The position numbers and the translations under genes are program-made. Shown here in pieces: positions 57,459 through 64,000 of a stretch of 64,000 bases of DNA. Source of the DNA: Selenomonas sp. (GTDB lineage: Bacteria > Bacillota > Negativicutes > Selenomonadales > Selenomonadaceae). The notes beneath the pieces were generated by a model. That model was not told the DNA's origin, made no database searches, and saw nothing but the letters and a program-made list of their open reading frames with translations. Each line of letters begins with the position of its first letter. The first letter of the stretch is position 1. Location: positions 62,001 through 126,000 of the forward strand of contig JAGPMW010000002.1 in the NCBI GenBank assembly GCA_018052705.1, written 5' to 3'.

Positions 57459-57929
57459 ATGGCTATATATTCATTAAAGAAGAACGAAAAAAATCATTTC
57501 ATTTGTTCGAAGTGTCAGGGAGAACTGAGTTTTGTTGGTGGCGGTGCTGTCCAGATCGTCAACGGGCGTGCGGATATGTCAGCAATCCTGCCGAAATACG
57601 AGTGCCATTCCTGTGGTATTTATTTTCAGGAAGTACTCGGAACAGGCTTATTCAGTGAGCATGACCTGCCGCGGAAGACGCGTAGAAAAAAGAAGAAGGT
57701 ACGTGCGACCGGTGATCTGCCGCCGATGAAACTTCAGCGGGATACGAATAATCAGTGTATCTGTCCGCGCTGCGGCGAGCTTATGGACTACATTGAGGGT
57801 CAGCCGGTCAGGCTGATAAACGGGAAGCCGGATATGGATAATGTGAAGGATCATTTCCATTGCCCGCATTGCGAGTCGATGTTCCGTCGCATTGCCACAA
57901 CGGATTATTTTCAGTGGACGGAAAAATAA
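57459..57929 (+). CDS. Tandem zinc-ribbon protein, unknown
   Basis: About 156 residues made of two similar halves. Half one: HFICSKCQGELSFVGGG, QIVNGRADM, ECHSCGIYF. Half two: QCICPRCGELMDYIEGQ, RLINGKPDM, HCPHCESMFRR. Each has two CxxC pairs around a shared V/I-NG-DM core, so it looks like an internal duplication joined by a basic linker (RKTRRKKKKVR). Start uncertain among TTG 57447, ATG 57453 and ATG 57459. Function unknown. Confidence 0.75.
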   Translation: MAIYSLKKNEKNHFICSKCQGELSFVGGGAVQIVNGRADMSAILPKYECHSCGIYFQEVLGTGLFSEHDLPRKTRRKKKKVRATGDLPPMKLQRDTNNQCICPRCGELMDYIEGQPVRLINGKPDMDNVKDHFHCPHCESMFRRIATTDYFQWTEK

Positions 57930-58008
57930 TTTCAAGTTCAGCTTGCAACAGCGGGGGTTTCTAGGTATCATAAAAGGTATCGATGATTAATGGGAAGGAG
58001 GGATGATC

Positions 58009-58299
58009 TTGGAACATAAAAGACCGGAACGCCGGCGTTTTAATTGGTTCGTGCTGCTTATGGGTGGCGTTATCATCTACTTCTCATCAATTCTTATATC
58101 CCAGCAGGTTTATCTGCGCCAGGTCGCTGAGGATCAGATTACAGCCGAGGCCAGGCTGGCTGCGGCTCGTCAGGAGAATGAGGCGCTTCGTCAGGAAAAA
58201 GAAAACCTCAATGAGCCGGGGTATATCGAGAAGACCGCCCGGGAGGAACTGGGCATGACCCGTCATGGCGAGCTGCCATACAGTGCGGGCCGCAAATGA
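58009..58299 (+). CDS. divIC: DivIC/FtsB-type septum formation protein
   Basis: 96-residue bitopic division protein: basic cytoplasmic N-terminus (EHKRPERRRFNW), one membrane helix (FVLLMGGVIIYFSSILIS), then an external coiled coil (QVAEDQITAEARLAAARQENEALRQEKENL) and the family end GYIEKTAREELGM. AAGGAGG at 57995-58001 fits TTG 58009 (7 nt spacing) better than ATG 58003 (1 nt). It precedes an S1 protein and tilS, as divIC does in Bacillus. Confidence 0.88.
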   Translation: MEHKRPERRRFNWFVLLMGGVIIYFSSILISQQVYLRQVAEDQITAEARLAAARQENEALRQEKENLNEPGYIEKTAREELGMTRHGELPYSAGRK

Positions 58300-58381
58300 G
58301 CATTATGCTGCTTGACACTCTTCTGTTGTCAAGGTTATAATAATTCCTGTATTGTTTAATACATAAGGAGGAAGAATTAAT

Positions 58382-58855
58382 TTGTCCATTGAAGTTGGCA
58401 GTGTGGTCGAGGGTGTCGTAACCGGCATCACGAATTTCGGTGCATTCATCGAACTGCCGGAAGGCAAAACGGGTCTCGTCCACATTTCAGAAGTTGCAGA
58501 TGTTTATGTAAAAGATGTCCACGACTTCCTCACAGAAAAAGATAAGGTTAAGGTCAAGGTGTTGACTATTGATGAGAAAGGCAAGATTGGGCTTTCCATC
58601 AAGCAGCTTCAGGAGAAGAAGCCAGAAGAGCAGACTAGTGCCCCAACACCAGGGCCGCGTTCTTCCTTCCATCCGCAGCGCCCTAGTCATGGTGGACAGC
58701 GGGATTTTAGAAAACCAAATCGTTTCAACAGTTCCCCGGCGTCTTTTGAGGATCGTCTTTCGAAGTTTCTCAAGGACAGTGACGAGCGCCTGACGGATTT
58801 ACGCCGCAAGACCGACTCAAAACGCGGAGGCCGTGGCTCCCGTCGTTCGGATTGA
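58382..58855 (+). CDS. yabR: S1-domain RNA-binding protein (YabR-like)
   Basis: 157 residues: S1 domain at about 1-75 (VGSVVEGVVTGITNFGAFIELPEGKTGLVHISEV), a Pro/Ser-rich linker, and a positively charged C-terminus (RLTDLRRKTDSKRGGRGSRRSD). Likely binds RNA or ribosomes. The start is TTG 58382 behind AAGGAGGAAG. In Bacillus yabR is followed by spoIIE; here tilS follows directly. Confidence 0.88.
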   Translation: MSIEVGSVVEGVVTGITNFGAFIELPEGKTGLVHISEVADVYVKDVHDFLTEKDKVKVKVLTIDEKGKIGLSIKQLQEKKPEEQTSAPTPGPRSSFHPQRPSHGGQRDFRKPNRFNSSPASFEDRLSKFLKDSDERLTDLRRKTDSKRGGRGSRRSD

Positions 58856-58937
58856 TGGTTATACATTGATGTTGAAAGCACTCTGAAAAGGGTGCTTTTG
58901 TTCTTTCAGGAGAAACAGGAGGGGCAGGCAGCGGATC

Positions 58938-60353
58938 ATGCTGGAAAAAGTGGAACGTTTCTGTCAGGCGAATCACCTGCTGCCTCAGGGCGCGGGGATA
59001 CTGGTGGCCTGTTCTGGGGGACCGGACTCGCTGGCGCTGCTGGAGCTGCTTTGGCGGCTGTCGTCGCGCTATGAACTGCGGGTGGCAGCAGCTCATTTTG
59101 AGCATGGAATCCGTGGTGAGGTATCGAAGGCTGATGCTGATTTCGTTACGACTTTTTGCCGTGAGCGGGGAATTCCTGTTTATGTTGGTGCGGGCGATGT
59201 TCCAGCAGAGGCAGCGTTATCGGGCGATTCACTGGAACAGACGGCCCGGCGGCTGCGTTATGCTTTTTTGGAAGCGACGCGCGAGGCACAGCAGCTTCAG
59301 CTGCTGGCGACGGCTCATCATGCTGATGACCAGGCGGAGACCGTGCTTATGCGTATCCTGCGCGGTACGGGGCCGGATGGTTTGGCAGCTATCCGGCCGC
59401 GCAGCGGTACGGACGGGCATATTATCCGGCCGTTTCTGTGCCTGACGAAGGCTGAGATCCAGCAGTGGTGTGCGCGGCAGAAGCTTCAGCCGCGCTTTGA
59501 CAGTACCAATGCCTTGCCGGATTGTACGAGGAACCGGCTGCGCCTTGAGCTGCTGCCGCAGATTCGGCGTGACTATAATCCCGAAGTCTCGCGGGGGCTC
59601 TGTCAGCTGGCTGAAGTAGCTGCTGATGAAGCCGATTATCTTGAGCGGCAGGCAGATATCTGCTGGCATGATGAACAGTATGTGCGCCACGATGGTGTGC
59701 TGGCACTGTCCCAGGCTGGGATTGCATCGCAGCATCCGGCGTTGCAGCGCCGGATGCTGCGCCGATTTTGGCGGACAGTGACCGGTACGGCCAGAGATCT
59801 TGGCTTTGTGCATGTTGAGCTGCTGCGGCAGCTCATCATGACGGGCCAGACTGGCAGCCGTCAGCAGCTGCCGGGGGGCTTTTCGGCCTGGCTTGATTAT
59901 GGCTGGCTGACCTGCCGGCGCGGTCCGTCAGAGGCCTCCCTGCCGGCAGGAGACATGGCCGTGCCGTTGCAGGCCGCTGGACAGACGGCGTTTGGCGATA
60001 TTTGTCTGACTGCCTGCTGTCTGGATGCGGCTGATGTGCCTGCCCGGAATGGCAGCAACACGTTCTTCTTTGATCCCTCTAATGTGCCCCGGCCCCTGGT
60101 GCTGCGTTACCGGCAGCCTGGCGACTGGATCGCTTTGCCGGCGGGGCGCAAAAAGCTCAAGGCGTTGTTTATCGACGACAAGGTACCCCGCATTGAGCGG
60201 GACCGTTGGCCGCTGTTGGCGGCTGGCCAGGAAATATTATGGGTAATCGGAAAGCGGCGTACCAGCCATTTTCCAGTGAATCCCGATATACTGGGGAAGA
60301 AAATCTTATATCTTACGTTAAGAAAAAGAGAGGAATTTTATCATGATGAATGA
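58938..60353 (+). CDS. tilS: tRNA(Ile)-lysidine synthase
   Basis: Converts C34 of the CAU-anticodon tRNA-Ile to lysidine so that it reads AUA. 471 residues: PP-loop ATPase motif VACSGGPDSLALLELL, HHADDQAETVLMRILRGTGPDGL, and the C-terminal substrate domains. ATG 58938 follows AGGAGGGG. The last 11 nt overlap hpt. Confidence 0.95.
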   Translation: MLEKVERFCQANHLLPQGAGILVACSGGPDSLALLELLWRLSSRYELRVAAAHFEHGIRGEVSKADADFVTTFCRERGIPVYVGAGDVPAEAALSGDSLEQTARRLRYAFLEATREAQQLQLLATAHHADDQAETVLMRILRGTGPDGLAAIRPRSGTDGHIIRPFLCLTKAEIQQWCARQKLQPRFDSTNALPDCTRNRLRLELLPQIRRDYNPEVSRGLCQLAEVAADEADYLERQADICWHDEQYVRHDGVLALSQAGIASQHPALQRRMLRRFWRTVTGTARDLGFVHVELLRQLIMTGQTGSRQQLPGGFSAWLDYGWLTCRRGPSEASLPAGDMAVPLQAAGQTAFGDICLTACCLDAADVPARNGSNTFFFDPSNVPRPLVLRYRQPGDWIALPAGRKKLKALFIDDKVPRIERDRWPLLAAGQEILWVIGKRRTSHFPVNPDILGKKILYLTLRKREEFYHDE

Positions 60354-60888
60354 TGACATCGAGAAGGTCGTATTTACGGAAGAACAGCTTAAGGCGAAAG
60401 TGGCAGAGCTGGGCCGTAAGATCACCGAGGATTATAAGGATGCCAAGGAAGAGATCTACTGTGTTGGTATTCTGAAGGGCGCGGTAGTATTCTATACGGA
60501 TTTGGTGCGTCAGATTGATTTGCCGGTCCATTTCGACTTCATGATTGCCTCCAGTTATGGCAATGGGACGTCAACCAGCGGTACTGTAAAAATTTTAAAG
60601 GATTTGGACTACGATATAGAAGGAAAACACCTTATCGTTATTGAAGATATAATAGATTCGGGTACGACCATGAATTATCTCATGAAGTATTTCAAAGAGC
60701 GCAAACCGAAAAGTGTCAAGCTCTGCTCGCTGCTTTCCAAACCATCACGTCGTACGGCAGATATCCACATCGACTACTGCGGCTTTGAGATTCCAGATGA
60801 GTTTATTGTCGGCTATGGCCTTGACTATGCGGAGGTTTATCGCAACCTGTCGTATATCGGTGTCCTGAAGCCGGGTGTCTACGCCTGA
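60343..60888 (+). CDS. hpt: Hypoxanthine phosphoribosyltransferase
   Basis: Purine salvage enzyme, 181 residues. PRPP-binding loop VIEDIIDSGTTMNYL, FDFMIASSYGNGTSTSG, and YGLDYAEVYRNLSYIGVL are typical. It overlaps tilS, the conserved tilS-hpt pair, and precedes ftsH. Confidence 0.96.
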   Translation: MMNDDIEKVVFTEEQLKAKVAELGRKITEDYKDAKEEIYCVGILKGAVVFYTDLVRQIDLPVHFDFMIASSYGNGTSTSGTVKILKDLDYDIEGKHLIVIEDIIDSGTTMNYLMKYFKERKPKSVKLCSLLSKPSRRTADIHIDYCGFEIPDEFIVGYGLDYAEVYRNLSYIGVLKPGVYA

Positions 60889-60978
60889 TAATCACCCCAT
60901 CAGCTGCCTGCTGGCGGCTGTGCAGAATTATATAAATCCTGAGGGGCCTCAAGGCTCACGGAAAGGGAGGGCAATGGA

Positions 60979-62985
60979 TTGAATAAGTTTCTACGCAATG
61001 TAGGGTTCTATTTGTTGATTATACTGGTCGCTATTACCATTATCGACTATTTCTCAACCAAGAACTCAGCCAAGCAGGAGGTAGAGTATACTCAGTTCCT
61101 GCAGCAGGTGGACGATGGCAAGGTTTCGAAGGTTGTCATCATCCAAAATACGATCCGCGGTACCCTGTCAGATGGAACGGAGTTCACGACGATTACGCCG
61201 GATGCGCCGAATAATGATCCCCAGCTGTACAGCAGACTGTCAGCCAAAGGAATTGACATTGCCGCTGAGAACCCGCCAGAACCACCATGGTGGTCCACGA
61301 TGTTCTCGTCGGTGCTGCCAATTCTGCTGCTGGTCGGGGTATGGTTCTTTATCATGCAGCAGACCCAGGGCGGTGGCGGCCGTGTCATGTCCTTTGGCAA
61401 GAGCCGTGCGCGCATGAGTGGCGCAGACAAGATAAAGGTCAACTTCAAAGATGTTGCTGGTGCAGATGAGGCCAAGCAGGAGCTTGAGGAAGTCGTTGAG
61501 TTCCTTAAGCATCCGAAGAAGTACAATGATCTGGGGGCCCGGATTCCAAAGGGCGTGTTGCTTTTTGGCCCTCCGGGTACTGGTAAGACCTTGCTGGCCC
61601 GTGCTGTGGCCGGTGAGGCCGGCGTGCCGTTCTTCTCTATCTCGGGTTCTGACTTCGTCGAGATGTTTGTCGGTGTCGGTGCGTCCCGTGTGCGTGATCT
61701 GTTCGATCAGGCCAAGAAGAATGCACCATGTATCGTGTTTATCGATGAAATCGATGCAGTCGGCCGCCAGCGTGGCGCTGGTGTCGGCGGCGGGCACGAT
61801 GAGCGTGAGCAGACACTTAATCAGCTGCTGGTTGAGATGGATGGCTTTGCTGCCAACGAAGGGATTATCATTATTGCAGCGACCAACCGTCCGGATATCC
61901 TGGATCCGGCATTGCTGCGTCCGGGCCGTTTTGACCGCCAGATTGTGGTTGATAAACCGGATGTACGCGGCCGTCTGGCTATCCTGAAGGTGCACACCAA
62001 AGGCAAACCGGTCGCAGAGGATGCGGATCTTGATATCCTGGCCCGCCGCACGCCGGGCTTTACGGGTGCAGATCTCAGCAACCTCGTCAACGAGGCGGCT
62101 TTGCTGGCTGCCCGCCGTGATAAGAAAAAGATTGGAATGACCGAGCTGGAAGAAGCTATTGAGCGCGTCATGGCTGGGCCGGAGCGCAAGTCTCATATCA
62201 TGAATGACGAGGAAAAGCGTCTGACTGCTTACCATGAAGGTGGGCATACGCTCGTGGGGATGATGCTCAAGCATGCTGACCCGGTCCACAAGGTTACGAT
62301 TATTCCACGTGGCCGTGCTGGTGGTTATACGCTGATGCTGCCGAAAGAAGACCGCAACTATGCGACAAAGTCGGAACTGGTGGATCGCCTGAAGGTGGCC
62401 ATGGGTGGACGCGTTGCCGAGGAAATCGTGCTCAAGGAGATCAGCACAGGGGCTTCGCAGGATATCCAGCAGGCAACCCGAATGGTCCGTGGCATGGTTA
62501 TGCAGTATGGTATGAGTGACGTTCTCGGACCGGTGGCGTATGGTGAAAACCAGAACCATCAGGTGTTCCTGGGACGTGATATCAATCATGAACGCAACTA
62601 CTCGGAAGAAGTAGCCAGCGAGATCGATAAGGAAGTCCGCAAATATCTCGAGGATGCCTATGAGGCCTGCCGACAGATTATTACGGATAACCGCGACAAG
62701 CTTGAACTTATTGCTCAGGCACTGATCGAGCGCGAGACGCTGTCGGCCAAGCAGCTCGAGGAATTGCTCACAACGGGTAAGCTTGCAGAGGCTGCGGAAG
62801 AGCCGAAAGAGGAACCTCATGACGAGGGCCCGCACGATGGTGATCCGGTGCTGATTCCGCCAACAACCGAAACTGAATCCGATGATGAGGCTGCAGGTGC
62901 TGCCGGGGATAAGGTTGAGGATGAAGAACCGGCAGCCCCGAAGGCGACGGAACCAAAGTTCAATGTGACCCATTACGATAAATAA
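60979..62985 (+). CDS. ftsH: ATP-dependent zinc metalloprotease FtsH
   Basis: Membrane-anchored AAA protease that degrades misfolded membrane proteins and regulators. 668 residues: two N-terminal membrane helices (about 7-25 and 103-122), AAA domain with Walker [17 protein letters not shown], Walker [16 protein letters not shown] and SRH, then the zinc site HEGGH and C-terminal protease. It ends in a long acidic tail (about 600-668). The start is TTG 60979 after AAAGGGAGGG. A terminator follows. Confidence 0.97.
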   Translation: MNKFLRNVGFYLLIILVAITIIDYFSTKNSAKQEVEYTQFLQQVDDGKVSKVVIIQNTIRGTLSDGTEFTTITPDAPNNDPQLYSRLSAKGIDIAAENPPEPPWWSTMFSSVLPILLLVGVWFFIMQQTQGGGGRVMSFGKSRARMSGADKIKVNFKDVAGADEAKQELEEVVEFLKHPKKYNDLGARIPKGVLLFGPPGTGKTLLARAVAGEAGVPFFSISGSDFVEMFVGVGASRVRDLFDQAKKNAPCIVFIDEIDAVGRQRGAGVGGGHDEREQTLNQLLVEMDGFAANEGIIIIAATNRPDILDPALLRPGRFDRQIVVDKPDVRGRLAILKVHTKGKPVAEDADLDILARRTPGFTGADLSNLVNEAALLAARRDKKKIGMTELEEAIERVMAGPERKSHIMNDEEKRLTAYHEGGHTLVGMMLKHADPVHKVTIIPRGRAGGYTLMLPKEDRNYATKSELVDRLKVAMGGRVAEEIVLKEISTGASQDIQQATRMVRGMVMQYGMSDVLGPVAYGENQNHQVFLGRDINHERNYSEEVASEIDKEVRKYLEDAYEACRQIITDNRDKLELIAQALIERETLSAKQLEELLTTGKLAEAAEEPKEEPHDEGPHDGDPVLIPPTTETESDDEAAGAAGDKVEDEEPAAPKATEPKFNVTHYDK

Positions 62986-62998
62986 ACTTCATAATCAG

Positions 62999-63033
62999 GA
63001 CTTCCTGTCAACTGTGACAGGAAGTCTTTTTTT
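62999..63033 (+). terminator. Terminator after ftsH
   Basis: A 12-bp perfect stem (62999-63010 with 63015-63026), loop ACTG, then seven T. Confidence 0.92.
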
Positions 63034-63090
63034 ATACCGGGTTTCGTTGTATAATATATCGGTATGTGAAAATCAGCAAGGGGGCATCTC

Positions 63091-64000
63091 ATGCGGTCAG
63101 AAATTTTGGAAATCCTGCGGCAAGCAGGAGATACGTATATATCAGGCGAGGAAATTGCCAGCCGATTGGGCGTTTCGCGCACGGCGGTATGGAAGCATAT
63201 CCGTGAGCTGCGCGAGGCAGGCTATGAGATTGTCAGCCAGTCCCGCAGCGGGTATTCCCTGCGGGAGGCACCGGACCGCCTGCTGCCCAGTGAGATCCGG
63301 CATGGGCTCGGAACACGCCGGGTCGGCTGCGAGATCCAGGCTCACGATGTCGTGGACTCGACGAATAACGAAGCGAGACGTCTGGCGATGGCTGGTGCCG
63401 CTGAAGGCACGGTGGTTGTTGCAGAGCAGCAGAATGGTGGCAAGGGGCGTCTGGACCGGCAATTTTTTTCACCGTCTGGCAAAGGAATCTGGTTCTCGGT
63501 AATCCTGCGCCCGCCATTTCTGCCGCAGGAGGCACCAAAGTGCACCCTGATGGCGGCTGTTGCCGTAGCCCGGGCCATGCAGGAGTTTGGACTGCGGGCT
63601 GGTATCAAGTGGCCGAATGATATCCTTTATGAAAATAAGAAACTTGTCGGGATTCTTACCGAGATGAGCGCCGAGATGGAAGGAATCAACTATATTATCA
63701 TTGGTACCGGTGTCAATGTGAATATCATGCCAGAAGATTTCCCCGAGGATATCCGTGAGTCGGCGACATCGCTGGCTATTATGAAGGGGGATAGTCTTCC
63801 CCGCGTCAAGTTTTTTCAGGCACTGCTGCGGGCAATGGATGATCTCTACGATGAAGTGCTGGCTGGAGGCTTTGGTCCTGTCATGCAGGAGTGGCGGGAA
63901 TACAGCATCACGCTGGGACAGGATGTCCGGGTCATTGGTGTCCGGGATGGCGAGGTGTTCAACGGCCGGGCGGTAGACATTGATCCTGAGGGGGCATTGC
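63091..64000 (+). CDS. birA: Biotin ligase/repressor BirA (cut by window end)
   Basis: Bifunctional biotin-protein ligase and biotin-operon repressor. The frame from ATG 63091 is open to the window end (303 codons seen). An N-terminal winged helix (SGEEIASRLGVSRTAVWKHIRELREAGYEI) is followed by the ligase core: VDSTNNEARRLA, AEQQNGGKGRLDRQFFSP, IKWPNDILYENKKLVGILTE, and GTGVNVNI. The final repressor-like domain begins near 63910 and is incomplete. A TATAAT at 63050-63055 may be its -10. Confidence 0.95.
   Translation, partial: MRSEILEILRQAGDTYISGEEIASRLGVSRTAVWKHIRELREAGYEIVSQSRSGYSLREAPDRLLPSEIRHGLGTRRVGCEIQAHDVVDSTNNEARRLAMAGAAEGTVVVAEQQNGGKGRLDRQFFSPSGKGIWFSVILRPPFLPQEAPKCTLMAAVAVARAMQEFGLRAGIKWPNDILYENKKLVGILTEMSAEMEGINYIIIGTGVNVNIMPEDFPEDIRESATSLAIMKGDSLPRVKFFQALLRAMDDLYDEVLAGGFGPVMQEWREYSITLGQDVRVIGVRDGEVFNGRAVDIDPEGAL

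Overview
The window is a compact bacterial chromosome segment from the Firmicutes. I infer Negativicutes, probably a Selenomonadaceae relative (Selenomonas/Mitsuokella-like). Three blocks keep Bacillus-type gene order: dnaK-dnaJ-prmA-rsmE-mtaB-hinT-rpsU-yqeY-nfeD-floA, DUF1934-argS-rpoE-pyrG, and mfd-yabN-hup ... divIC-yabR-tilS-hpt-ftsH-birA. The sporulation genes that sit inside two of these blocks in spore formers are missing. TTG starts behind strong Shine-Dalgarno sites are common. The species assignment rests on gene content only.

Layout. 1-8.5 kb: chaperones, rRNA/tRNA/protein modification genes, S21, and an NfeD/flotillin membrane group with a small proline-rich partner. 8.7-13.7 kb: a polyprenyl diphosphate synthase, two TatA proteins and TatC, then UbiD-family decarboxylase and UbiA-family prenyltransferase genes, which together suggest menaquinone synthesis and export of folded redox proteins. 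13.7-19.6 kb: one-carbon and redox metabolism (folD, fhs, a short MetF-like protein, and the NfnAB electron-bifurcating transhydrogenase). 19.7-20.8 kb: an exonuclease and a DUF523 gene.

20.8-33.2 kb is a discrete nitrogen island: urea ABC transporter urtABCDE, complete urease cluster ureABCEFGD, and a DASS-family anion transporter on the opposite strand. Its codon use looks more C-ending than its neighbours. An exact 14-bp direct repeat (ATAATTCTGGTTAT) lies at both edges. The left edge holds a decayed fragment of a second DASS gene, and the right edge cuts off a DUF5131 gene after 26 codons. urtA is preceded by a perfect consensus promoter and a leader with a strong terminator-like hairpin, so either an attenuator or a small RNA gene is likely. 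Three tRNA genes (Asn, Glu, Val) follow.

33.7-45.4 kb: NiaR repressor, HD phosphohydrolase, glnS, an ArsB/NhaD-type permease, a COG2509 flavoprotein, PutP, and a chemotaxis group (response regulator-CheX fusion, stand-alone CheX, MCP). 45.5-64 kb: argS, rpoE (delta, with a basic rather than acidic tail), pyrG, mfd, a YabN methylase lacking its MazG half, HU, an SDR, a UgtP-like glycosyltransferase, a tandem zinc-ribbon protein, DivIC, an S1 protein, tilS, hpt, ftsH and the start of birA. No CRISPR array, rRNA gene, integrase or insertion sequence was seen.
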